Below are positions 1 to 6,315 of a DNA stretch of 9,193 nucleotides, one piece after another (the stretch's first letter is position 1; the number at the start of each line of letters is the position of its first letter). The position numbers were made by a program, and so were the translations under genes. Origin of the DNA: an uncultured bacterium (GTDB lineage: Bacteria > Cyanobacteriota > Vampirovibrionia > Gastranaerophilales > Gastranaerophilaceae); contig USOK01000050.1 in the NCBI GenBank assembly GCA_900556295.1, forward strand, positions 1 through 9,193. Reading direction: 5' to 3'. The notes below the pieces were generated by a model. The model made no database searches, was not told the origin of the DNA, and saw only the letters and a program-made list of their open reading frames with translations.

Positions 1-166
1 CCAGTTTCAACTTAAACCCGCATGACTTTTCAACAAGAGCAGAAATCTCGTCATTATATGAATTTATAACTCCTGTTAAGAAAAACGGAACTATTAAAAA
101 CAATACATAAACAGCAATTATAAAAGATACTACAGTAATACCTATATATTTCCAAAATTTTCTCAT
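1..166 (-). CDS. N-terminal part of a membrane-anchored protein (partial, runs off left edge)
   Basis: Fifty-five codons are open from an ATG at 166 to the window edge; the C-terminal part lies outside. The protein begins MRKFWKY and then has one long hydrophobic segment at about residues 7-33 (IGITVVSFIIAVYVLF onward). A polar stretch with NSYNDEISALVEK follows. This is a basic N-terminus plus a single membrane anchor or uncleaved signal, with the rest presumably outside the cytoplasm. The layout resembles AsmA/TamB-like envelope proteins, but 55 residues are too few to name a family. An in-frame ATG also lies at 172. I prefer 166 because the AGAGGG ribosome site is about 8 nt upstream of it but only 2 nt from the other. 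The gene is 72 bp beyond the end of miaA on the same strand and has its own candidate promoter, so it probably starts a new transcript. The reading frame is convincing; the function is unknown. Confidence 0.7.
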   Translation of the reverse strand, partial: MRKFWKYIGITVVSFIIAVYVLFLIVPFFLTGVINSYNDEISALVEKSCGFKLKL

Positions 167-200
167 AATCATATCCCTCTTTGGTTACAATTCTAACATA

Positions 201-229
201 ATTAAAGATATTACAAAACTTTTTAACAA
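201..229 (-). promoter_or_regulatory. Candidate sigma-70-type promoter for the partial membrane-anchored gene
   Basis: On the minus strand, TTGTTA (plus-strand 224-229) and TTTAAT (201-206) are separated by exactly 17 bp. They match the -35 and -10 consensus at 4/6 and 5/6 positions. The predicted start of transcription is near 194, giving a leader of about 28 nt that contains the AGAGGG ribosome site. The region is very AT-rich, so chance matches are possible. Confidence 0.4.
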
Positions 230-238
230 ATTTTATAC

Positions 239-1102
239 TTATTTCTTTTTGCGTTCAGGATAGCAATTCCACTTAATCGCTTCATTTTTCCGAAACCAAG
301 TAAGCTGACGTTTTGCATAATTTCTTGTATTTTGTTTTAATTTATCTTTTGCTTCTTCCAAAGACAATTCCCCATCAAGATAAGAGATAATTTCTCTATA
401 TCCGATTGTATCAGTTATATTAGGAATTCGTCCATGCTTTGCTAACAAACGTTTTGTTTCCTCTACAAGTCCTTGTTCAACCATTATGTCAACACGTTTA
501 TTAATCCTTTCATACAGTTCTTCTCTTGGGAAATTAAGTCCTATCCACTCAACATCAAACTCGCTATTTTTTGTTCCTCGAGCGAGATGAAGAGGTTTAC
601 CAGTGAGTTTAACGACCTCAATATATCTAATAAGCTTTTTCTTGTCATTTCGTTCAACCAAATTTCCGGCTTTTTCATCCAACTTCATTAGTATATCAAG
701 AAGGTCATCGCAATCCATTGCAGAAAGCTTTTCCCTTAGCTCATAATCTGGGCGAATATCTGGTAAAGCATAATTTTCTAACAACACTCTGAAATATAAT
801 CCTGTTCCACCTGTAACAATTGGGGTTTTCCCTTTAGCTAGAATATTTTCAATACAAACTTTTGCATTTTGAACATACAAACCAGCCGAATAATTGTATT
901 CTGGGTCAACAATATCAATCATATAGTGTGGAATACCCTGCATCTCCTCAACGGTTGGTTTAGCGGTTCCAATATCCATACCCTTATACACGAGTCTGGA
1001 ATCCGCCGAAACAACTACACCGTCAATATTTTTTGCAAGCTCAACGGCATAAGCACTTTTTCCGCTTGCAGTTGCACCAACTATTGCAATAACTTTATTC
1101 AT
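239..1102 (-). CDS. miaA: tRNA dimethylallyltransferase MiaA
   Basis: MiaA transfers a dimethylallyl group to N6 of adenosine 37 in tRNAs reading codons that begin with U, which stabilises codon-anticodon pairing. The 287-residue protein shows the family's marks in order: the P-loop GATASGKS (residues 9-16), DSRLVYKGMDIGTAKP (about 34-49), GIPHYMIDIVDP, the GGTGLYFR motif, NDKKKLIRYIEV followed by TGKPL, and the C-terminal TRNYAKRQLTWFRK. The length is slightly short of the usual ~300 but complete. An ATG six bases upstream (1108) is also in frame. I chose 1102 because AGGGA (1109-1113) is 6 nt from it and only touches the other. The start overlaps the stop of the upstream membrane-protein gene (ATGAATAA), so translation is probably coupled. 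It is the last gene of the minus-strand cluster. Leucine replaces the common glutamine in the DSxQ-type motif, as in E. coli MiaA, so this is not a defect. Confidence 0.96.
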   Translation of the reverse strand: MNKVIAIVGATASGKSAYAVELAKNIDGVVVSADSRLVYKGMDIGTAKPTVEEMQGIPHYMIDIVDPEYNYSAGLYVQNAKVCIENILAKGKTPIVTGGTGLYFRVLLENYALPDIRPDYELREKLSAMDCDDLLDILMKLDEKAGNLVERNDKKKLIRYIEVVKLTGKPLHLARGTKNSEFDVEWIGLNFPREELYERINKRVDIMVEQGLVEETKRLLAKHGRIPNITDTIGYREIISYLDGELSLEEAKDKLKQNTRNYAKRQLTWFRKNEAIKWNCYPERKKK

Positions 1103-1949
1103 CTGCATTCCCTACATATTTTCTGTTAAAATACAAGAAAATAAAAATAATCAAATATACAGAATAATAATACATAACAACACTCATTATAATGAATGCT
1201 AACGGATTTATTACTGCAAATGTATTAATAAATAACAATAAAAAGCCAATAAACCACAATATCAAATAAATTCGAACAGTGGTAAAAAAATCCTTAAACA
1301 GTTTTACAACAGAACGCCAAAGAGCAACAAGTGGATTTTGTGTACAACAAATTATTTCTGGAATCCAAAGCGTCAAAAGATACATTACAATTGATGTTAC
1401 GACAATAAAAAGTAAACTCCACTTTCCAAAAAATATAATCTGTTCAATTGACAATTTGTCAATAAAAGCTGCCGTTCCTTGATTTGCTGAAAGCTCAGTA
1501 CTTATCGCTAAATCCTGCAAATGTTGCATCGAATTTGCATCAAGTCCACCAATTATATTTACCCCTAAAAAATATACAATAGGTGTCGCAATTATCTGAA
1601 TTACAAAAAATATTAAATACACACCAACAAAAGGTAGAAAATATTTTCCAACTCCTTCCGGAAATTGCTTAAAAAGGTTCAATGTAGCTCTTGCTCTATC
1701 TTTGTCCAAAACAAAGACTTTTTTTGAAAGCTTAATAGCCCCCTCAATCATATTGAACCAGCCAGCACAAAATATTCCAAACATAACAAGAACTGTCAAC
1801 GAAGCAACCAAGAATTTTGGCGTAGAATCGATATTTGACTTTGAATACAAAGAATACAAGTCCAAAATCTTGATAAAAACAATCAATGGAATTACTAATA
1901 TCAAGTTATAATTCGTTATCTTACCAGCTTCTTTGAATAGTTCACGCAT
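1095..1949 (-). CDS. Conserved-looking six-helix membrane protein, unknown function
   Basis: I do not recognise this 284-residue protein. It is strongly hydrophobic, with about six predicted membrane helices near residues 14-33, 48-68, 103-130, 171-198, 224-245 and 249-274. A basic amphipathic stretch (about 71-100, including KLSKKVFVLDKDRARATLNLFKQFP) lies between helices 2 and 3. A polar loop of about 38 residues (135-168) separates helices 3 and 4. Two adjacent cysteines (C201, C202) follow helix 4. No catalytic motif is visible. The layout resembles small uncharacterised inner-membrane proteins often annotated as DUF-type; transport or envelope roles are both possible. The ATG at 1949 has AGGAG 11 nt upstream (1961-1965), a slightly long spacing. 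The gene starts 22 bp after the dehydratase-activase-like gene and its stop overlaps the miaA start, so it belongs to the same transcript. Confidence 0.85.
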   Translation of the reverse strand: MRELFKEAGKITNYNLILVIPLIVFIKILDLYSLYSKSNIDSTPKFLVASLTVLVMFGIFCAGWFNMIEGAIKLSKKVFVLDKDRARATLNLFKQFPEGVGKYFLPFVGVYLIFFVIQIIATPIVYFLGVNIIGGLDANSMQHLQDLAISTELSANQGTAAFIDKLSIEQIIFFGKWSLLFIVVTSIVMYLLTLWIPEIICCTQNPLVALWRSVVKLFKDFFTTVRIYLILWFIGFLLLFINTFAVINPLAFIIMSVVMYYYSVYLIIFIFLYFNRKYVGNADE

Positions 1950-1971
1950 GATTTAAGGTTCTCCTACCCAC

Positions 1972-3111
1972 TTATTTTGTAACAGTTTCGTCTTTTTGAG
2001 CTTTTGCAAGTTTACGTTTTCTTCTTCTCATCAAATCAACAAACGCTTCTAACCTTGTCAGATAACCAGCTTTACCAGTTTGTTCATCCATAATTAATGG
2101 CAAAATAGGAATATCGCAATTTTCTCTCATCGCAGGAAAAATGTTTTGTGACATAATTTCCGGCATACAAGTAAACGGACTTATATGAATAATACCATCA
2201 ATTCCCCGTTCATCGGCATAAGCAACATCCGAAACACATTCCAAAGAGTCTCCACCGATATCTCGCATCAAATAAGGTTTTGCAAGCCTATAAGCTCGTT
2301 GCAAGTGAGTTTCTCCTTCTCTAAAAGCCTTTGGAATAATTGCATCTTTAATAAAACTGCTAACCGTCAAACTTCTTCTTACCTGAACTCCCATTTTTCC
2401 AAGTTCTTTTGTTATATTTTGATTTGAAAATGCATCACAAACAAGATAGATTTCACCAGTCAAATCAACTTTCAAAACCTCTTTTTTAGGATCAATTTGA
2501 ACTTTCTTCATTTCATCAAACGCAAGTTTTTTGGCACGTTTCAAATCTCTTGAATGCTCAACATCTTTAACATATTGTAAGGCTTTTGCATAATGCTTAT
2601 CAGCATCACCCTGATTGATTTCGCGAGCTCTGTAATACGCCAAATTTTCTTCCAAATCATCAAGCAAGAACATTTTTCTGATTGCAATATTGATAGCTCT
2701 TGCGAACAAAATTGGGTCGTTTTTCCCACTTATGTCCTTTAATACATTATACATACCTTTAATCCCGTCATATAGAGATAATTCAATATATCTTGCATGA
2801 TACCCCATGTCCAGAAGAGCGTTTTCAATACTATTTCCGTACTGACCTAAACGGCAACACCCTGGAGATGTAATCATTGCAACGTAATCTGCACCTCCTT
2901 CAATTGCCTCAATAAAGTTACCTAAAATCAATTTGTAAGGCAAACAAATAGCCTCAGGAGAATGTTTGGTACCCAAAGACAATGTTTTTTTACTTGTATA
3001 AGGCGGAATAAAAGGTTCAACACCAATCTTTTTAAGGGCTGCAGCCCAGGCTATACATACTGTTCCCATATGGGGAAATGCTACTTTAACTTTTTTATTT
3101 TCTTTACTCAT
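1972..3111 (-). CDS. Acyl-CoA dehydratase activase-related protein (2-hydroxyglutaryl-CoA dehydratase-like)
   Basis: This 379-residue protein resembles the COG3580/COG3581 (DUF2229-type) proteins annotated as 'CoA-substrate-specific enzyme activase' or 'acyl-CoA dehydratase activase-related'. Supporting stretches are TSKKTLSLGTKHSPEAICLPYKL (about 39-61, split here only for identification), GNFIEAIEGGADYV, SPGCCRLGQYGN (82-93), PFTCMPEIMSQNI (312-324) and the C-terminal DEQTGKAGYLTRLEAF (342-357). Cysteines at 56, 85, 86, 225 and 315 are candidate Fe-S ligands, as in the dehydratase subunits of this superfamily. No signal peptide or membrane helix is present, so it should be cytoplasmic. The biochemical role of these stand-alone members is largely unsettled; a low-potential electron-transfer or double-cubane-cluster-like reductase is an inference. 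The ribosome site is weak (AAGAGA). It lies 16 bp after gcvPB and 22 bp before the membrane-protein gene. Confidence 0.8.
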   Translation of the reverse strand: MSKENKKVKVAFPHMGTVCIAWAAALKKIGVEPFIPPYTSKKTLSLGTKHSPEAICLPYKLILGNFIEAIEGGADYVAMITSPGCCRLGQYGNSIENALLDMGYHARYIELSLYDGIKGMYNVLKDISGKNDPILFARAINIAIRKMFLLDDLEENLAYYRAREINQGDADKHYAKALQYVKDVEHSRDLKRAKKLAFDEMKKVQIDPKKEVLKVDLTGEIYLVCDAFSNQNITKELGKMGVQVRRSLTVSSFIKDAIIPKAFREGETHLQRAYRLAKPYLMRDIGGDSLECVSDVAYADERGIDGIIHISPFTCMPEIMSQNIFPAMRENCDIPILPLIMDEQTGKAGYLTRLEAFVDLMRRRKRKLAKAQKDETVTK

Positions 3112-3127
3112 TTTATTTTCTCTTATA

Positions 3128-4555
3128 TTATTTTTGTGTAAATTTTAAATCTGGATGACGTGCCGCAAGAGTTTCATCCAAACGTTTTACTGGAGTTGAA
3201 TGTGGGGCTGAAATAACTTTTTCAGGATTTGTTTTAGCCTCCTCTGCAATTTTTAACATAGCATTAACAAATTCATCCAAGACTTCTTTATTTTCTGATT
3301 CCGTCGGTTCAATCATTATTGCCTCATGAACAATCAATGGAAAATAAACCGTTGGCGGATGGGTATTTTCATCCATTAACGCTTTTGCAATATTCAAAGT
3401 TGAAACTCCATTTTCATGCTTTTGTTTTTCACCTGAAAGAACAAACTCATGCATACAAGGCTCATCATAAGGTAACAAATAAGAACCCTTCAACTTTTCT
3501 TTTAAATAATTAGCATTTAATACAGCATTTTCACTAGCTTCTTTCAAATTGTCACCCATCATCAAGATGTAAGCATAAGCTCTTACAAGTACTCCGAAAT
3601 TGCCGTAAAAACCTTTTACACTTCCAATTGAATGTTCCAAATTGGAATTTCTATAATATTTTTTTCCATCAAAAGCAACAGTCGGAACAGGCAAATATTC
3701 TTTTAATTTTTCTACTACACAAACAGGGCCAGCACCTGGGCCACCACCACCATGCGGAGTTGAAAATGTTTTGTGCAAATTTAAATGCACAACATCAAAT
3801 CCCATAAGTTTTGGATTTGTATATCCCATAATTGCATTGAAATTAGCTCCATCATAATATAATAGTGAACCATTTTCGTGCATCAATTTTGAGATTTCAA
3901 GAACATTTTCCTCATAAATTCCAAGAGTATTTGGGTTAGTCATCATAATCCCGGCGACATCGCTATCCAAAAGGGTCTTCAATGCATCAATATCAACCTG
4001 CCCTTTTTCATTTGATTTAACAGGCACAACATCAAAACCACAAAGATGGGCACTTGCAGGGTTAGTACCGTGTGCAGAATCTGGAATTATAACCTTTTTT
4101 CTTTTTTCGCCTTTTACTTCAAAATATTTCTTTATGACCATCATGCCTGTTAATTCACCATGAGCTCCTGCTGCCGGTTGTAATGTTACGGCATCCATTC
4201 CTGTAATTTTTTTCAACGCTTCTTGCAATTTAAACATAAGTTCTAGAGCGCCTTGACAATCATTATCATCAGAAAGAGGGTGAAGATTAACAAAATTTTC
4301 CAATCCTGCAAGAAATTCGTTTACTTTCGGATTATATTTCATAGTACATGAGCCTAACGGATAAAAACCTTTCTCAATACAGAAGTTCTTATCAGAAAGC
4401 TCTTTGTAATGACGCATAGCATCAAGTTCACTAACACTTGGCAAACCAATATTCCCATTACGCACAAACTTTTTATCTAGAAAGCTTAAATCTTCTTCTT
4501 TGTCTGTCAGAGCAATTCCGACAACCCCATTACTTTTTTCAAATATTGTTTTCAC
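3128..4555 (-). CDS. gcvPB: Glycine dehydrogenase (decarboxylating) subunit 2, P-protein beta
   Basis: Together with subunit 1 (GcvPA), this enzyme decarboxylates glycine and loads the aminomethyl group onto the lipoyl arm of GcvH in the cytoplasmic glycine cleavage system. The 475 residues match the family's usual ~480. Visible marks are GFYPLGSCTMKYNPK (63-77), LQPAAGAHGELTGM (125-138), IPDSAHGTNPASA (157-169), TNPNTLGIYEENV (206-218), YYDGANFNAI (233-242) and NLHKTFSTPHGGGGPG (259-274). K262 in that last motif is the expected PLP-binding lysine. The start is GTG, overlapping the upstream sigma-factor stop by one base (TAGTG). AGGGGA (4563-4568) is 7 nt upstream, a good ribosome site. GcvPA, GcvT and GcvH genes are not in the window, which is unusual because gcvPA is commonly the immediate upstream neighbour. 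Confidence 0.97.
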   Translation of the reverse strand: MKTIFEKSNGVVGIALTDKEEDLSFLDKKFVRNGNIGLPSVSELDAMRHYKELSDKNFCIEKGFYPLGSCTMKYNPKVNEFLAGLENFVNLHPLSDDNDCQGALELMFKLQEALKKITGMDAVTLQPAAGAHGELTGMMVIKKYFEVKGEKRKKVIIPDSAHGTNPASAHLCGFDVVPVKSNEKGQVDIDALKTLLDSDVAGIMMTNPNTLGIYEENVLEISKLMHENGSLLYYDGANFNAIMGYTNPKLMGFDVVHLNLHKTFSTPHGGGGPGAGPVCVVEKLKEYLPVPTVAFDGKKYYRNSNLEHSIGSVKGFYGNFGVLVRAYAYILMMGDNLKEASENAVLNANYLKEKLKGSYLLPYDEPCMHEFVLSGEKQKHENGVSTLNIAKALMDENTHPPTVYFPLIVHEAIMIEPTESENKEVLDEFVNAMLKIAEEAKTNPEKVISAPHSTPVKRLDETLAARHPDLKFTQK

Positions 4556-5172
4556 TATAAAATCCCCTGTTTTTTTAAATCCCTTTTAATTTTATCTAAT
4601 CCTGACTGAATAATACGAGAAATTCTAGATTGAGAAATATTGAATTCCTCTGCAATTTCTCTCAATTTTTTCTCTTTAAAGAATTTATATTCAATAAGTT
4701 CTCTTTCCCTTGCAGGAAGCTTTTTCATAGATTCAATTATTTCGGCTTTTAATTCAACAAGTTCAATAGATTCTTCCGGCGTTTTATCCTCTGCCTTAAT
4801 CTGAACAGGCACTTCTGCATCCTGCATTTCGTCAATAGAAAGAATTGTTTTGTAAACTTCTTCTCTCAAGTTGCCATTCTCTTCTGAACTCTGCTGACGT
4901 CTGTTTTTAAGTGTATACCACTTATAACGACGTCTAACTTCGTTACGAATTGCCCATTTTATAGCAGTTGATAAATATGTATTGTTATAATTTTCTGGAG
5001 AATGATTTTTAAATAAAATGTATAAAGTATGATTCCCAATATTTATAAGTTCAGGTAAATCAATCAAATGCGAAGATGAAAATTTTTGGTATTCCACCTT
5101 TGCAATAGTTTCTATTAAATCTTTATAATCCCTTAGATTTATCTTTTGTTGAACGTTTTGTTTTGCTGTCAT
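4555..5172 (-). CDS. Alternative sigma-70-family RNA polymerase sigma factor
   Basis: This is a 205-residue two-domain sigma factor that would direct RNA polymerase to a subset of promoters. A region 2-like segment spans about residues 16-86 (DLPELINIGNHTLYILF, then YLSTAIKWAIRNEVRRRYKW, corresponding to 2.1-2.4). An acidic linker at about 95-140 replaces a clear region 3. Region 4 follows (about 145-200) with KLPARERELIEYKFF and the helix-turn-helix LREIAEEFNISQSRISRII (about 170-188). The length and layout fit a small FliA/SigB-like or ECF-adjacent factor. I cannot assign a regulon, and nothing suggests flagella here. The ATG at 5172 has only a weak, distant AGGA (5186-5189, spacing 13). 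It heads the minus-strand cluster and shares one base with gcvPB. No anti-sigma gene is adjacent, although the six-helix membrane protein downstream is in the same cluster. Confidence 0.88.
   Translation of the reverse strand: MTAKQNVQQKINLRDYKDLIETIAKVEYQKFSSSHLIDLPELINIGNHTLYILFKNHSPENYNNTYLSTAIKWAIRNEVRRRYKWYTLKNRRQQSSEENGNLREEVYKTILSIDEMQDAEVPVQIKAEDKTPEESIELVELKAEIIESMKKLPARERELIEYKFFKEKKLREIAEEFNISQSRISRIIQSGLDKIKRDLKKQGIL
4563..4568 (-). promoter_or_regulatory. Ribosome binding site deciding the GTG start of gcvPB
   Basis: On the minus strand this reads AGGGGA and lies 7 nt from the GTG at 4555. It supports the non-ATG start and lies inside the last codons of the sigma-factor gene, as expected for coupled translation. 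Confidence 0.7.
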
Positions 5173-5288
5173 GACTATAACATTTTCCTATTAAAAACAT
5201 TTCCCTGTAAACATAATAGCAAAAAAAAATATAGAATACTAGACAATGTAATTTTCCTTAACATAAATTATATTAATTTTGAGTAAAA

Positions 5289-5393
5289 AGTGAATGGTGA
5301 GTCGTTAGTAGTCTTTTCGCTTGCAATTGTTTAATAACAAATTTAGTACTTGTTTGAAAAGTACCGTTCACTATTCACTACTCACTATTCACT
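5289..5393. repeat. Miniature inverted-arm element built of 7-bp units
   Basis: The left arm (5289-5309) is three 7-bp units of the type AGTGAAT / GGTGAGT / CGTTAGT. The right arm (5366-5393) is four units in the opposite orientation (TTCACT core, e.g. ATTCACT, ACTCACT). The first about 24 bases of the left arm pair with the right arm at roughly 20 positions. The centre (5310-5365) contains a small GTACTT/AAGTAC inverted repeat (5346-5351 and 5359-5364). It could fold as one long hairpin in DNA or RNA. Related 7-bp arrays in other genomes are known to me only as short non-coding repeats. Whether this is a MITE, a REP-like element or a regulatory hairpin is not resolved. Confidence 0.6.
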
Positions 5394-5400
5394 AGATTAC

Positions 5401-5407
5401 AAAGGAG
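5401..5407 (+). promoter_or_regulatory. Strong ribosome binding site of the Usp gene
   Basis: AAAGGAG lies 5 nt before the ATG at 5413. It settles the start, because the same frame is open upstream to a TTG at 5350 through the repeat element. That upstream extension would encode repeat-derived residues (FTTHYSL) and has no ribosome site. Confidence 0.85.
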
Positions 5408-5412
5408 ATCTT

Positions 5413-6276
5413 ATGAAAATACTATTCTGCACAGACGGTTCAAAAATAAGTTTTAACGCTCTAAAAAATATAACCAATTGGGTCAAACAAGCGACAATAG
5501 ACACTATTTGTGTAACTGATTGGAATATATTACCAGATGAAATAGATATCGAAGATCAAAATTTCACATATTCCTGCGCAAATGTAGCTGACACTATTTT
5601 AGACTTTGCAGAAGAAGAAATTCACAAAACTGGATTTAATATTGGTAGACGCATAAAGTATTGTGGCTCAGCTGTAGAAAGTATTTTAGAGCAGATAGAA
5701 AAAGAGCAATATGACTTAATCTTAATGGGCTCTCATGGCAAAAAGGGAATCCAAAAATGGCTTGGTTCTGTTTCTCAAGAAATTATTAACAGTAGTCACA
5801 TATCAAACTATATAGCAAAAGAAGAAAATCAAAAAAAACGAGTCTTGTTTACAACCGATGGCACAGATTGTTCTCTTTCAGTTATCAAAAACGTTATAAA
5901 AGAGATTAATCTAGCTGACAAAGAAATACATATTTGTATGGTCAATGAAGACCCTAACTTTTTATTCCTAGAGGGAACTCTTGATACAAATTGGCTTTTA
6001 GATATCCAAAAACAACAACAGATATATGCATCAAAAGCCATCGATAAAATTAAAACAGTAATAAAAAACCAAGATGTAAACATCTGCCAAACATCTATTT
6101 TAAATGGTATTCCAGCCCAAGAAATAATTAATTATGCACAAAAATATAACATTGACTTAATTATCCTAGGTTCTAGAAACAAATCCAAAATTGATAGATT
6201 TTTGATGGGGTCAGTAAGTAAACGAGTTCTTGAAAATGTTAAAAGTGATGTATGGCTTATAAGATGTAAAAGTTAA
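5413..6276 (+). CDS. Universal stress protein (UspA family), two tandem domains
   Basis: This is a 287-residue cytoplasmic protein with two Usp folds. Domain 1 (about 1-135) starts KILFCTDGS and carries DLILMGSHGKKGIQKWLGSVS (101-121, split by function). Domain 2 (about 143-287) starts RVLFTTDGT and carries LIILGSRNKSKIDRF then MGSVSKRVLENV. Usp proteins bind ATP or other nucleotides and respond to stress or energy state. The family's ATP loop is G-2x-G-9x-G-S/T. Here domain 1 has only 8 residues between G109 and G118, and domain 2 has N256 where the second glycine should be. Nucleotide binding may therefore be altered or lost. Domain 1 also ends in a diverged strand (SHISNYIAKEE). The gene is divergent from the sigma gene and ends 39 bp before the MalF-like permease gene. 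A link to sugar transport is possible but not shown. Confidence 0.9.
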   Translation: MKILFCTDGSKISFNALKNITNWVKQATIDTICVTDWNILPDEIDIEDQNFTYSCANVADTILDFAEEEIHKTGFNIGRRIKYCGSAVESILEQIEKEQYDLILMGSHGKKGIQKWLGSVSQEIINSSHISNYIAKEENQKKRVLFTTDGTDCSLSVIKNVIKEINLADKEIHICMVNEDPNFLFLEGTLDTNWLLDIQKQQQIYASKAIDKIKTVIKNQDVNICQTSILNGIPAQEIINYAQKYNIDLIILGSRNKSKIDRFLMGSVSKRVLENVKSDVWLIRCKS

Positions 6277-6280
6277 ATTC

Positions 6281-6309
6281 TTGACCATTGATAAAAAAAG
6301 TGGCATAAT
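6281..6309 (+). promoter_or_regulatory. Near-consensus sigma-70 promoter, predicted to give a leaderless mRNA
   Basis: TTGACC (6281-6286) and CATAAT (6304-6309) are separated by exactly 17 bp, matching the -35 and -10 consensus at 5/6 each. The ATG of the MalF-like gene begins at 6316, seven bases after the end of the -10, exactly where transcription should start. No Shine-Dalgarno sequence precedes that ATG. The promoter begins 5 bp after the Usp stop codon, so the permease pair can be expressed independently of usp. Confidence 0.6.
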
Positions 6310-6315
6310 TAACCT

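Larger units (their letters stand above)
5173..5412. other. Divergent intergenic region (240 bp) between the sigma-factor gene and the Usp gene
   Basis: No gene is supported here. The part nearest the sigma gene is extremely AT-rich, with an A tract at about 5221-5229 and a TATAAT-like hexamer on the minus strand (5267-5272) that lacks a good -35 partner. The right part holds the inverted-arm repeat element at 5289-5393 and the Usp ribosome site. Promoters for both directions must lie here, but I could not pick one with confidence. Confidence 0.6.

Noticed and set aside
473..2427. Plus-strand open frames opposite miaA, the membrane protein and the activase-like gene
   Set aside because: They lie wholly inside well-supported minus-strand genes, have no ribosome sites and encode no recognisable domain.
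1972..3111. Catalytic 2-hydroxyglutaryl-CoA dehydratase subunit
   Set aside because: The CLPYK, SPGCCRLG and DEQTGKAGYLTRLEAF pattern fits the activase-related group better, and no partner subunit is adjacent.
5221..5272. Promoter of the sigma-factor gene using TATAAT on the minus strand
   Set aside because: No acceptable -35 hexamer is found 16-18 bp upstream, and the AT content makes the hexamer likely by chance.
5289..5393. CRISPR array or attachment site
   Set aside because: The units are 7 bp, degenerate and without regular spacers; no cas or integrase gene is near.
5350..5412. Upstream in-frame extension of the Usp gene from a TTG start
   Set aside because: It is translated repeat DNA with no ribosome site, whereas the ATG at 5413 has AAAGGAG at ideal spacing and begins exactly at the Usp fold.
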